DNA from: an uncultured Lachnospiraceae bacterium
Lineage (GTDB): Bacteria > Bacillota > Clostridia > Lachnospirales > Lachnospiraceae
Direction: 5' to 3'
Length of the DNA: 35,344 bases
Assembly: GCA_910585625.1 (NCBI GenBank)
Contig: CAJUFQ010000022.1
Coordinates: forward strand, 29,371 to 64,714
Shown here: piece after piece, positions 15,371-24,203 of the stretch
Layout of the letters: every line of letters starts with the position of its first letter
Position numbering within the stretch: the stretch's first letter is position 1
Made by a program: the position numbers and the translations under genes
Notes under the pieces: model-generated
Seen by the model: the letters and a program-made list of their open reading frames with translations, nothing else
What the model was told of the DNA's origin: nothing
Databases searched by the model: none

Positions 15371-16120
15371 ATGGCAAGAAAGAAAATTATTGCAGGAAAC
15401 TGGAAAATGAATAAAACCCCGAGCGAGGCAGTGGCTTTGGTGAATGAGTTAAAGCCTTTAGTTGGAAATGATGAAGTTGACGTGGTGTTCTGCGTACCGG
15501 CCATCGACATCATTCCGGCTATGGAAGCTGCAAAAGGCTCCAACATCAACATTGGCGCTGAGAATATGTATTACGAGGAGAGCGGCGCGTATACAGGGGA
15601 AATTGCTCCGAATATGCTGACGGACGCCGGCGTAAAATACGTGATTATCGGACATTCCGAGAGAAGGGAATATTTTGCGGAGACAGATGAGACCGTAAAT
15701 AAGAAAGTGCTGAAAGCATTTGAGCATGGCATTACTCCGATTATCTGCTGCGGCGAGTCCCTGACCCAGAGGAAACAGGGGATTTACATTGACTGGATTC
15801 GTATGCAGATTAAGATTGCATTCCAGAATGTGACGGCTGACCAGGCAAAGACAGCAGTGATTGCTTATGAGCCGATTTGGGCTATCGGGACTGGCGAGAC
15901 AGCAACTTCCGATCAGGCGGAGGAAGTATGCGCGGCAATCCGTGCCTGCATCAAGGAAGTATATGATGAGGCTACTGCAGAAGCTATCCGCATCCAGTAC
16001 GGCGGATCTGTGAACGCAGGGAATGCAGCAGAGCTGTTCTCCAAACCGGACATTGACGGCGGCCTTGTAGGAGGCGCGTCCCTTAAGGCTGACTTCGGGA
16101 AGATTGTTTGCTATAAATAG
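15371..16120 (+). CDS. tpiA: Triose-phosphate isomerase
   Basis: It interconverts dihydroxyacetone phosphate and glyceraldehyde 3-phosphate. Seen: KIIAGNWKMNKT with the substrate Lys, VIIGHSERREYF with the catalytic His, VIAYEPIWAIGTGETA with the catalytic Glu and IQYGGSVNAGN plus GGLVGGASL at the C-terminal phosphate site. The frame opens at a GTG at 15338, but ATG 15371 is the start: GAGGAG lies 9 bases upstream and it gives 249 residues beginning MARKKIIAGNW, normal for the family. It lies 32 bases after pgk and ends before a long hairpin terminator. Confidence 0.98.
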   Translation: MARKKIIAGNWKMNKTPSEAVALVNELKPLVGNDEVDVVFCVPAIDIIPAMEAAKGSNINIGAENMYYEESGAYTGEIAPNMLTDAGVKYVIIGHSERREYFAETDETVNKKVLKAFEHGITPIICCGESLTQRKQGIYIDWIRMQIKIAFQNVTADQAKTAVIAYEPIWAIGTGETATSDQAEEVCAAIRACIKEVYDEATAEAIRIQYGGSVNAGNAAELFSKPDIDGGLVGGASLKADFGKIVCYK

Positions 16121-16176
16121 TAATCGCAAAGTATGGGTTAAAGAGCATTTTAGAAAACATAAAGCAGAATAATAAT

Positions 16177-16222
16177 AAAATCCACTTCATGTTATGGGAC
16201 TGCCATAATTGGAGTGGATTTT
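16177..16222. terminator. Terminator after tpiA
   Basis: AAAATCCACT (16177-16186) pairs perfectly with AGTGGATTTT (16213-16222), with an inner stem TTATGG/CCATAA. The T run is inside the outer stem, and the A/T ends could act in both directions. The adjoining 16228-16246 contains a weaker inverted repeat GGACAT/ATGTCC. Confidence 0.65.
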
Positions 16223-16347
16223 AAATTGGACATATTAGGAATGTCCTTGCATCTGTAAAGTGCCGTATGAAAAGGTAATCAAAAAAAGATATTAGAGAAA
16301 AAAGCTCGTATTATAGTCAATACTATTGAGATTGTAATGAAAAAATG

Positions 16348-16377
16348 TTGACAGGAGAGAATTATTCACCATATAAT
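16348..16377 (+). promoter_or_regulatory. Consensus promoter of rloA-rloB
   Basis: TTGACA (16348-16353), 18 bases, then TATAAT (16372-16377): perfect sigma-A hexamers. The -10 box covers the upstream in-frame ATG at 16376, which therefore cannot be the start codon of a transcript made from here. Confidence 0.85.
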
Positions 16378-16414
16378 GGGTACATTAGATGAAAAAGAAA
16401 GAGAGCATAATACG

Positions 16415-17797
16415 ATGTTTATTGGATTTTCGGTAAGTAATTTTTTGTCGTTTAAAACTACGCAGACCATGACCATGGTGGCGTCGAAGATAGCCAGGCA
16501 CAAAGAACATATCTTGAGCGGCAATGGGAAAAAGATTTTAAAAACAGGGCTGATTTATGGCGCTAATGCTGGAGGGAAGAGCAATCTGATCAGAGCGGTT
16601 GACTTTTCGAGAGATATGATACTGGGCGGTCTGGATGCAGTCGATCTGAACAAAAAATATTTCAGGATTAGCAATGATGGTTATAAAACGCCGGGAGTAT
16701 TTGAGTATCGGTTCATTACGCAGTCAGGGAAAGAATATTCTTATGGGCTTGCCATATCATATGCAGAAAAAGAAATAATTTCAGAATGGTTGATTCGTAT
16801 AGAAAAGAGCGGCGCAGAAACCTATATATTTAATAGGAATATAGACGAAGAGGGCGTACAGCACACGGAAAGTGAAGTGAAGATAAAAAACGCTGATGAG
16901 AGGACGAGATGGAAATTTTATCTGGAAGATTTTGGCGCAGACATCTCAGAAGCAATGAAGAAGAAAAGTATCTTGAGCGATGTTGCTGAAAGGAGCAATG
17001 GAAAGCACGAGGTTTTCTCTGAAATTTTAGATGTGTTCCTTTGGTTCCAAAGCATAATAATTATATTTCCGACGAGTCAATATAACAGTTTGAACCAGGT
17101 GGTTGAAGACGAAGTAATCAGGGAAATGTTTTCCCGTTTATTGAAATATTTTGACACTGGGATTGAATCTATAGAATCTAAATTAGGATATGTGGAATTT
17201 GATAAAATATTTGACGGCATACCGGAAGAAGAGGCAGAAAAACTGAAAACCAGAATAACAAATGATATGCGAGACGAACCTATGTTGTTCAGGGTGAATA
17301 ACCAAATGTACACATTGCGTAAAGATAAGAATGGGAACGTTATCACGACGAAGATGATGCAGAATCATGGAAATAGCCAGGATCTTTTTGATTATCTGGA
17401 GGAATCTGATGGAACGCAAAGATTGTTTGGCCTTATACCGCTATTCTATGAACATAATGGCAATAGCGTAATCTTTATTGATGAGATTGACAGGAGCCTT
17501 CACACGAATCTTACCAGAAAATTTTTGGAAAGGTTTTACGAATTAACGGATGGGGATACAAGCCAAATAATCGCGACAACGCATGATTCCAATTTGCTGG
17601 ACCTAGAATTGGTCAGGCAGGATGAAATCTGGTTCATAAAAAGGATGGAGGATCATAGTTCTGAGATATACTCTTTGAATCGTTTCAAAGAGCGTTATGA
17701 TAAAGTGATTGATAAGGAGTATCTGTTAGGGCGTTACGATGCTATACCGGTGTTTGATGATGAGGTTTTGGAGGATATGAATGCAGAATCAATTTAG
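16415..17797 (+). CDS. rloA: RloA-like AAA/SMC-type ATPase of a two-gene defence-type system
   Basis: About 460 residues, an ATP-binding protein of the AAA_15/AAA_21 (OLD/RloA) type. Residues 1-13 read MFIGFSVSNFLSF, the usual N-terminal strand. Walker A is GANAGGKSN (49-57, Lys55). Walker B is VIFIDEIDRSLH (Asp356, Glu357), and a switch His lies in ATTHDSNLLD (His390). The middle is charged and probably forms the helical insertion. I chose ATG 16415 because the longer frame's ATG at 16376 lies inside the -10 box. It overlaps rloB by 17 bases. Lower G+C than flanking glycolysis genes and frequent ATA/AAA codons suggest transfer. By family, the ATPase senses or gates the RloB effector; the trigger is unknown. 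Confidence 0.85.
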   Translation: MFIGFSVSNFLSFKTTQTMTMVASKIARHKEHILSGNGKKILKTGLIYGANAGGKSNLIRAVDFSRDMILGGLDAVDLNKKYFRISNDGYKTPGVFEYRFITQSGKEYSYGLAISYAEKEIISEWLIRIEKSGAETYIFNRNIDEEGVQHTESEVKIKNADERTRWKFYLEDFGADISEAMKKKSILSDVAERSNGKHEVFSEILDVFLWFQSIIIIFPTSQYNSLNQVVEDEVIREMFSRLLKYFDTGIESIESKLGYVEFDKIFDGIPEEEAEKLKTRITNDMRDEPMLFRVNNQMYTLRKDKNGNVITTKMMQNHGNSQDLFDYLEESDGTQRLFGLIPLFYEHNGNSVIFIDEIDRSLHTNLTRKFLERFYELTDGDTSQIIATTHDSNLLDLELVRQDEIWFIKRMEDHSSEIYSLNRFKERYDKVIDKEYLLGRYDAIPVFDDEVLEDMNAESI

Positions 17798-18653
17798 ATT
17801 AAGTTCGGCGGCATATGGCAGAGAGGAAGACGATAAGAAAGCCTACGTAGAAAAACGAATTTTCCTTTCGGTAGAAGGGAATTCGACGGAGAAAGAGTTT
17901 TTTAACGGCTTATCTAATAATAGAAGTGAAATAGGGATAAATGCAAAAGTTGATGTTGAAGTTTTGGGCAGAGGGAGAAAAGATAACAACAGCGCGCCCC
18001 GGCAAGTAATCGAACTCCTGGAGGAATATATAAGGCTCAGGGAGCAGAACGAGGATGACATATTAATAGAAATTTCTGACCAATTTAAGGAAACATATTC
18101 GCCAGAATTTATAAAGCAATATTTGGCGAATCCGCAGGAAATACCAAAGAAGCAAAGGAATAATTTTGAAACAGAGTTAAGAAAAATAGGATATAATATC
18201 AATTATCGGAAATATCTGAAAAAATATGACAGTGAACTGGATGAATTTGCCGTTTTGATTGATAGGGACAGGCATACGCATTCAGAAACGAATATGTCTG
18301 AGTGTATCAGGCATTGCAACGATAAGGGATATAAATGTTACATCGCGAACCCATGTTTTGAGTTTTGGCTGTTAATGCATTTGGCAGATATAGAGAAAGA
18401 GTATGGCGAACGGCTGGAAGAAATCAAAGAAAATAAAACGGTGTCAAATAAGCATACATTTGTAAGCAAAGAAGTTTCTGACAGAGCGCATCATGGAAAA
18501 AACAATATAAGTTTTGCCACAAAATATTTACCTTACATAGACAGGGCGGTTGAGCAGGCAAAAAAATTTCCAGAAGATGAAAGTGAACTCATTGATAACA
18601 TAGGATGCAATTTATGGAAAATGGTGGAAGAACTGAAAGCGTATGGAAAGTAA
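17781..18653 (+). CDS. rloB: RloB-like Toprim-type effector
   Basis: A 290-residue RloB-family protein. Seen: the N-terminal acidic motif FLSVEGNSTEKEFFNGL (Glu32), a later DRD motif in FAVLIDRDRH (Asp161, Asp163), and the family hallmark YIANPCFEFWLLMHL (Glu194). The Glu ... DxD spacing resembles a Toprim-like metal site, as in OLD and PARIS AriB nucleases; nuclease activity is inferred. GGAGG (17770-17774) sits 6 bases before ATG 17781 inside the end of rloA, so translation is coupled. G+C is as low as in rloA. Together they look like a self-contained defence or abortive-infection module with no restriction-modification genes nearby. Confidence 0.85.
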   Translation: MQNQFRLSSAAYGREEDDKKAYVEKRIFLSVEGNSTEKEFFNGLSNNRSEIGINAKVDVEVLGRGRKDNNSAPRQVIELLEEYIRLREQNEDDILIEISDQFKETYSPEFIKQYLANPQEIPKKQRNNFETELRKIGYNINYRKYLKKYDSELDEFAVLIDRDRHTHSETNMSECIRHCNDKGYKCYIANPCFEFWLLMHLADIEKEYGERLEEIKENKTVSNKHTFVSKEVSDRAHHGKNNISFATKYLPYIDRAVEQAKKFPEDESELIDNIGCNLWKMVEELKAYGK

Positions 18654-18707
18654 AATAGCTTATACGCTTTTTACCATTTTGTTAGAGAGTAAAATTATTT
18701 TTCAGTC

Positions 18708-19577
18708 CTACCGCTTTCGGAACTCCGTCGGTGTACACTGGTATTTTCTCTTAAAGACCCGGTTAAAATAAGAGAGGTTCTCAAACCCGGTCTCAGAGGC
18801 AATATTGACGACGGTATCGGAAGAAGAGGTCAGCAGCCGGGAGGCCATGGTGATACGGTAATCATTTAGGTAGTCGGTAAAAGGCATACCCATGCTGGAC
18901 TTGAAGAATTTCATGAAATGAGACTGGCTGAAGTTGCAGATCCTTGCGGCGTCTGCAATGGAAATCTTCTCCTGGTAATTGGTCTCCACGTATTTCAGCA
19001 AGCCCTTTAAACGATCCAGCGATTTGTTGTTCGGGCGGGGCATTTCTTTGCGGAAAGACTTTGACAGCTCATAGAAGAAGGAAAAGAGCTGTCCCTTGAT
19101 GGCGAGCTGGAAGCCGGGAAGGAAGTCCCTGCAGATAGTGTCTATGTTGTCCAGGCAGGCCGAAAGCGCCAAGTACGCCGGGCTGTTTTCCGAATAAAGC
19201 GTGTTTGGGAGAAGCTTCCCATGTTTCAGCGGCTGGAAAATTTCCTCCGTACAGACGTCTCCCTGGGGAGCCATCAGCATGGAAAGCTTGAAAATGATAT
19301 TTTCGTACTCCATGGAATGCCCAGGGATCTGCTCGATGGAATGAAGCTGCCCGGGAGGTACGACGATGATGTCGCCTTTTTCCGCCTTGAAAGGCAAAAG
19401 GTCTACAGTCACGGACCCACGCCCTTTTTTGACATAGATAATTTCCATGTCATTGTGCCAGTGGGTAGGCACTACGGCAAAATCAAGGGGGATGCTGCAA
19501 AGGTATATGTTGAATGGGAAACCGTCGTGACCATGGCTTTTTGTTTCTTGGGAACGTTCATACTCGAGGATGTTCAT
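18708..19577 (-). CDS. AraC-family transcriptional regulator with N-terminal cupin
   Basis: About 289 residues. The N-terminal cupin half contains FAVVPTHWHNDMEIIYVKKG and VVPPGQLHSIE, typical of sugar-binding arabinose-type domains. The C-terminal half has two helix-turn-helix motifs, ISIADAARICNFSQSHFMKF and VNIASETGFENLSYFNRVFK, ending KYQCTPTEFRKR. I start at ATG 19577 (MNILEYERS), with AAAGGA 9 bases upstream; the frame extends to a TTG at 19595. It is divergent from glycogen phosphorylase, with a 237-base intergenic region holding a perfect 7-bp inverted repeat, so control of glgP is a reasonable inference. The effector is unknown. Confidence 0.9.
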   Translation of the reverse strand: MNILEYERSQETKSHGHDGFPFNIYLCSIPLDFAVVPTHWHNDMEIIYVKKGRGSVTVDLLPFKAEKGDIIVVPPGQLHSIEQIPGHSMEYENIIFKLSMLMAPQGDVCTEEIFQPLKHGKLLPNTLYSENSPAYLALSACLDNIDTICRDFLPGFQLAIKGQLFSFFYELSKSFRKEMPRPNNKSLDRLKGLLKYVETNYQEKISIADAARICNFSQSHFMKFFKSSMGMPFTDYLNDYRITMASRLLTSSSDTVVNIASETGFENLSYFNRVFKRKYQCTPTEFRKR

Positions 19578-19654
19578 ACGGGGGCGTCCTTTCAAAATTC
19601 TGATGAAAACCTTTTGGTACTATGAATATAAATAATGGAGAAATTCAAAGATAT

Positions 19655-19671
19655 GATAGTATTGTACTATC
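19655..19671. promoter_or_regulatory. Candidate operator between the AraC-type regulator and glgP
   Basis: Perfect inverted repeat GATAGTA, TTG, TACTATC. It lies in the divergent intergenic region, about 145 bases before the glgP start, where a regulator site would be expected. AT-rich, so partly explainable by chance. Confidence 0.4.
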
Positions 19672-19814
19672 TTTTGCTAACATATTGCAAGAAAATTTTG
19701 GAAATACATTCTATACTATGATAATAAGGATAATAAAGCAATGAGATGGGAAGCCTATCCATGATGGCGGAAAATGCCTGCGGTCGGGTGGAACAAGGGA
19801 GATTGGAGGAAAAT

Positions 19815-22073
19815 ATGAGCTTGAATGTAAGAGAATTACTGGAAAAGAAATGCTGCAACAACATTGCGGCCTGTACGGATGAGCAGCTTTATTATGGGCT
19901 GCTGGGAATTGTTAAGGATCTTGCGAAAGACAAAGAGAGCAGCAAGGGCAAGAAGAAAATCTATTATATTTCTGCGGAATTCCTGATAGGGAAGCTGCTG
20001 TCCAACAATCTGATAAATTTAGGCATTTACGATGAGGTTGCAAAGATGCTGGCGCAGTATGGAAAGGATATTAACCTGATTGAGCAAGTGGAGCCGGAAC
20101 CATCCTTGGGGAATGGCGGACTGGGACGCCTCGCAGCATGTTTCTTGGATTCTATGGCTACCCTGGGACTGAATGGGGACGGAATCGGGCTGAACTACCA
20201 TTTCGGATTGTTCCTACAGACATTTGAGAATCATCTGCAGAAGGAGCAAAAGAATCCCTGGATAGAGAAAGAGAGCTGGCTGACAAAGACGGACGTGACA
20301 TATCCCATACAGTTCGGCGGATTTACCGCACAGTCAAGGATGTATGACTTGGATGTGACAGGTTTTGATAACCGCACGAACAAGCTGCATCTGTTCGACA
20401 TTGAGACGGTGGATGAGAACCTGGTCAAAGACGGGATTGATTTTAACAAGGAAGATATCTGCAAAAACCTCACCCTTTTCTTGTACCCGGACGATTCTGA
20501 TGACGCCGGCCGCCTGTTGCGCGTGTACCAGCAGTACTTTATGGTTAGCAACGCGGCGCGCCTGATTTTGGAAGAATGTGAGGCGAAGGGCTGCAAATTG
20601 TACGATTTGCCGGAATATGCGGCAATCCAGATTAATGATACCCACCCGAGCATGGTAATCCCGGAGCTGATTCGCTTGCTGATGGAAAAGGGAATCCGTA
20701 TGGAGAAGGCAATCGACATTGTGTCCAGGACCTGTGCCTACACAAACCACACGATTCTTGCCGAAGCCTTAGAAAAATGGCCCATGGCTTACCTGAATAA
20801 GGCCGTCCCCCAGCTGATGCCGATTATCCGTGAGCTGGATACGATTGTAAAGGAAAAATATGACGATAAGTCAGTGGCGATAATTGACGAGGATGAGCGC
20901 GTACACATGGCGCACATGGATATCCACTATGGATACAGCGTCAACGGCGTCGCCTATCTCCACACGGAAATTTTAAAGAAAAATGAGCTGAATAATTTTT
21001 ATAAAATTTACCCGGAAAAATTCAACAACAAGACCAATGGAATTACCTTCCGCCGCTGGCTGATGCACTGCAATAAAGGTCTGAGCCATTATCTGGATGA
21101 GGTAATCGGCGCTGGCTGGCACAAGGATGCAGACGAGCTGGAGAAGCTGCTGAAATTTGCGGACGATACGAAAGTGCTGGAGAAGCTGCTGGAGATTAAG
21201 AAGGAGAATAAGCATGCCCTTGCCGCGTACTTGAAAGCGACGCAGGGCGTGGAGATTGATGAGAACTCCATTTTCGACATTCAGATTAAACGCCTCCATG
21301 AGTACAAACGCCAACAGATGAACGCCCTCTATGTCATCCACAAATACCTGGAGATTAAGAAGGGCAAGAAAGTTTCCACGCCGATAACTGTGATTTTTGG
21401 CGCGAAGGCGGCCCCGGCATATGTGATTGCCAAAGATATCATCCATCTGATTCTCTGCCTGCAGGAGATTATCAATAAAGATCCCGAGGTAAGCCCATAC
21501 CTGAAAGTAGTTATGGTGGAGAATTATAACGTGACGAAAGCAGAGAAGCTGATTCCGGCTTGTGACATTTCCGAACAGATTTCCCTGGCTAGTAAGGAAG
21601 CGTCTGGAACCGGCAATATGAAGTTCATGTTAAACGGAGCAGTGACGCTGGGTACTATGGACGGAGCCAATGTGGAGATTGCAGATCTCGTAGGGAAAGA
21701 AAATATTTATATTTTCGGCGAGAGTTCTGATACGGTCATTGAGCATTATGAGAAAGCAGATTATGTCTCCAAAGACTATTATGAAAAAGATGAAGACATC
21801 AAGGAAGCAGTGGATTTCATCATCAGCGATGAGATGATGAAAGTGGGGCAGAAAGAAAACCTCGAACGCCTTTATAAAGAGCTGCTGAACAAGGACTGGT
21901 TCATGACCTTGTTGGATTACAAGGATTATGCCGCTAAGAAGGAGGAAATCTACAAAGATTACGAAGACCGCATGGCGTGGGCCGGAAAGATGCTGGTAAA
22001 TACGGCAAAAGCAGGCTTCTTCTCCTCTGACCGCACGATAGCGGAATATGACAAAGATATCTGGAAATTATAG
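19815..22073 (+). CDS. glgP: Glycogen/alpha-glucan phosphorylase
   Basis: A GT35-family, pyridoxal-phosphate-dependent enzyme that releases glucose 1-phosphate from glycogen or maltodextrin. Seen: YYISAEFLIGKLLSNNL, EPSLGNGGLGRLAACFLDSM, INDTHPSMVIPELIR, TNHTILAEALEKWP, FNNKTNGITFRRWL, QIKRLHEYKRQQMN, and the cofactor site EASGTGNMKFMLNGAVTLG with the Schiff-base Lys at residue 603, then GTMDGANVEI. The start is ATG 19815 (MSLNVRELLEKK), with GGAGG just upstream, giving 752 residues; the frame opens earlier at 19746, but that segment is not family-like. The N-terminus lacks the long regulatory extension of animal enzymes. It ends before a strong bidirectional terminator. Confidence 0.96.
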   Translation: MSLNVRELLEKKCCNNIAACTDEQLYYGLLGIVKDLAKDKESSKGKKKIYYISAEFLIGKLLSNNLINLGIYDEVAKMLAQYGKDINLIEQVEPEPSLGNGGLGRLAACFLDSMATLGLNGDGIGLNYHFGLFLQTFENHLQKEQKNPWIEKESWLTKTDVTYPIQFGGFTAQSRMYDLDVTGFDNRTNKLHLFDIETVDENLVKDGIDFNKEDICKNLTLFLYPDDSDDAGRLLRVYQQYFMVSNAARLILEECEAKGCKLYDLPEYAAIQINDTHPSMVIPELIRLLMEKGIRMEKAIDIVSRTCAYTNHTILAEALEKWPMAYLNKAVPQLMPIIRELDTIVKEKYDDKSVAIIDEDERVHMAHMDIHYGYSVNGVAYLHTEILKKNELNNFYKIYPEKFNNKTNGITFRRWLMHCNKGLSHYLDEVIGAGWHKDADELEKLLKFADDTKVLEKLLEIKKENKHALAAYLKATQGVEIDENSIFDIQIKRLHEYKRQQMNALYVIHKYLEIKKGKKVSTPITVIFGAKAAPAYVIAKDIIHLILCLQEIINKDPEVSPYLKVVMVENYNVTKAEKLIPACDISEQISLASKEASGTGNMKFMLNGAVTLGTMDGANVEIADLVGKENIYIFGESSDTVIEHYEKADYVSKDYYEKDEDIKEAVDFIISDEMMKVGQKENLERLYKELLNKDWFMTLLDYKDYAAKKEEIYKDYEDRMAWAGKMLVNTAKAGFFSSDRTIAEYDKDIWKL

Positions 22074-22133
22074 GGAAGGGCTAATAAGCTCCGGCGAGGG
22101 GGTCAAAGACCCGAATCTTAAGAATAGAAAAAG

Positions 22134-22175
22134 CTGCCGCCATGCGGGTACTATCCTGCAGGCGGCAGTTTTTTT
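22134..22175. terminator. Bidirectional terminator between glgP and the CNNM-family gene
   Basis: CTGCCGCC (22134-22141) pairs with GGCGGCAG (22161-22168), with an inner stem TGCGGG/CCTGCA, followed by seven T. The A-rich left flank gives a T tract on the minus strand, so it serves both convergent genes. Confidence 0.9.
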
Positions 22176-22258
22176 CCTAAGTAAAATCAGGGCGCAAAAC
22201 GTTGTAGATAAATTTGTTGCCTCCATTCGATACAAATATACGCAACGGCGGGCGGCCC

Positions 22259-23542
22259 TTAATCATCCTCTTCGCCGCTGTCTTCCGGCAGCCGAAGGTA
22301 AAGTTTGTTGATGCGGTTCTTGTCAGTATCTTCCACGCGCAGGAAGACATTTTCCGGCGTGACGATCGTTTCCCCGGCTTCGGGGAGATGGTCGAGCAGC
22401 TCAATCATGTAACCGCCGATTGTGTCGTAATCCTCGGAAGAAAGCGTCAGATTCAGCATATCGCAGAGGTCTTCCAGGTTCATGGTGCCTTGCACCAGGT
22501 ATTCCCTCTCCCCAAGCTTTTGGATGGGGTCTTCCTCGTCCATGTCGTACTCGTCGCGGATTTCTCCTACGATTTCTTCCAGTATATCTTCCAATGTAAT
22601 CAGTCCGGCGGTCACGCCGTACTCATCCAGCACGATGGCGATGTTGAAAGATGATTTTTTCATCTCAATCAGGAGGTCGACCGTCTTCTTATGTTCATAA
22701 GTGAAGAACGGCTTGCGCAGGATGTCGCGCACCGAGAAACTGTCCCGGCTTGCCTCGTAGAGAAGCAGATCTTTCATATTGACCGTGCCGATGACATTAT
22801 CTGTTGAATCCTCATAAATCGGCAGGCGGGTAAATTTATCCGTGCGGAATATTTCTATCAGCTCGTCATAACTGCTGTTGATATCGGCAAATGTCATGTC
22901 TATGCGGGGAACCATGATTTCCTTTGCCTGGGAATCCCCGAAATCAAACACATTGCTGATCATTTCATGCTCTTCCGGCTCTATCACGCCTTCTTTATGC
23001 CCAACATCCATGATAGTCCGCAGCTCGGCCTCTGTAAGCGCATGCTGTCCATCCGTTACATTGACGCGCAGCAGTATGAGGAAGCCCATCGATAATTTGT
23101 TGATGACAAAAATCAGGGGAGTGAGGATTTTCATAAGCAGCAGAATGGGGCGGGAGTAGGAAAGCGCAATCTTGTCTGCATGGATGGTCGCTAAAGTCTT
23201 GGGGGAAATCTCGCCGAAAATCAGGACGAGGACGGTGAGGGTACCGGTGGCAATCCCTGCGCCGGCATTTCCGAAAATCTGTATGGCAAGCGTGGTTGCC
23301 ATGGAAGATGCAGACAGATTCACAATGTTATTGCCTATGAGGATGGCGCTGAGCATTTTGCCGGAATCGCGGGCAATTTCCAGCACCCGCCTGGCGCGCT
23401 TGTCGCCATCATCGGCAAGGCTTTTTATCCTGATTTTGTTGCATGTGGTCAGGGCCGTCTCGGCCGAAGAGAAAAATGCAGATAAAAACAATAAGAATAT
23501 GATAACCAATAGTTGTATGGCTTCACCTGAGTCCAAGAACAT
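22259..23542 (-). CDS. CNNM/CorC (HlyC) family membrane transporter
   Basis: About 427 residues of the DUF21-CBS-CorC_HlyC family, implicated in Mg/Co homeostasis and often misnamed hemolysin. Seen: an N-terminal DUF21 membrane domain (LLVIIFLLFLSAFFSSAETAL, MLSAILIGNNIVNLSASS, VLIFGEISPKTLA), then two CBS domains (IMVPRIDMTFADINSSYDEL, NIAIVLDEYGVTAGLITLED) and a C-terminal CorC_HlyC domain (YLVQGTMNLEDLCDMLN). I start at ATG 23542 (MFLDSGEAIQLL), with AAAGGAG 5 to 6 bases upstream; the longer frame from 23596 adds an unlikely N-terminus. It stands alone on the minus strand, convergent with glgP. Confidence 0.93.
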   Translation of the reverse strand: MFLDSGEAIQLLVIIFLLFLSAFFSSAETALTTCNKIRIKSLADDGDKRARRVLEIARDSGKMLSAILIGNNIVNLSASSMATTLAIQIFGNAGAGIATGTLTVLVLIFGEISPKTLATIHADKIALSYSRPILLLMKILTPLIFVINKLSMGFLILLRVNVTDGQHALTEAELRTIMDVGHKEGVIEPEEHEMISNVFDFGDSQAKEIMVPRIDMTFADINSSYDELIEIFRTDKFTRLPIYEDSTDNVIGTVNMKDLLLYEASRDSFSVRDILRKPFFTYEHKKTVDLLIEMKKSSFNIAIVLDEYGVTAGLITLEDILEEIVGEIRDEYDMDEEDPIQKLGEREYLVQGTMNLEDLCDMLNLTLSSEDYDTIGGYMIELLDHLPEAGETIVTPENVFLRVEDTDKNRINKLYLRLPEDSGEEDD

Positions 23543-23736
23543 CGCTCCTTTCGGTGTCTGTTTAATTAACACAACGGAACAGCCGGCCAATCCCATTTCC
23601 CGGAATTTCCAGCCGTCATTATAAATATAAAGGAAGAAGAGGATTTTTGCAAGGAATAGTTTTCAGATAGGAAGAATAGAATGATTTTAGGATTATTGGA
23701 CATTCTGCCATTTATTATCAAAGGGAGGAAGCGAAC

Positions 23737-24147
23737 ATGGAAAAGATTCATCCGAGAAAGAAAAATATTCAGGCACAGGGGGAGAAGAAAATCAGGGTGT
23801 CTGCGCTTACCATTTTAAAAATCCTGCTTGCCATGTACTTAGTGACCGGCGTGCTGCTGTTGGCGCTGTCTGCCATGCTCTACAAGATGCAGCTGAGCGA
23901 GGCCGTGGTCTCCGTGGGGATTGTGGTGATTTATGTGGTGTCAGGATTTGTAGGAGGGTTCCTGAGCGGAAAGGTCATGAAGACTAGGAGGTTCTTCTGG
24001 GGGATGCTGATGGGAGGCATCTATTTCCTGATTTTGGTTCTGGGCTCCATCCTCTTCCAAAAGGGGATTAATATGGAATTGTCCCGGTTTTTCACTACCC
24101 TGATACTCTGTACGGCAAGCGGCATGATAGGCGGCATGGTGAGCTGA
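23737..24147 (+). CDS. TIGR04086-like small membrane protein
   Basis: 136 residues. A basic N-terminus (MEKIHPRKKNIQAQGEKKIR) is followed by four membrane segments (LLAMYLVTGVLLLALSAMLY, VSVGIVVIYVVSGFVGGFLS, MLMGGIYFLILVLGSIL, FFTTLILCTASGMIGGMV). Size and Gly-rich helices match the TIGR04086 family of Firmicutes, of unknown function. AAAGGGAGGAAGC precedes the ATG. It is divergent from the CNNM gene. Confidence 0.8.
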   Translation: MEKIHPRKKNIQAQGEKKIRVSALTILKILLAMYLVTGVLLLALSAMLYKMQLSEAVVSVGIVVIYVVSGFVGGFLSGKVMKTRRFFWGMLMGGIYFLILVLGSILFQKGINMELSRFFTTLILCTASGMIGGMVS

Positions 24148-24203
24148 AATGGACTGTCCTGCCCGCCATGCCTGCAACGCTCAGTAAGAGCCGCCTGTCC
24201 CGC

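Noticed and set aside
16376..16414. N-terminal extension of rloA
   Set aside because: Its ATG is inside the -10 box of a consensus promoter.
16121..18707. Mobile element carrying rloA-rloB
   Set aside because: No integrase, transposase, target duplication or convincing terminal repeat could be found around the pair; only composition suggests transfer.
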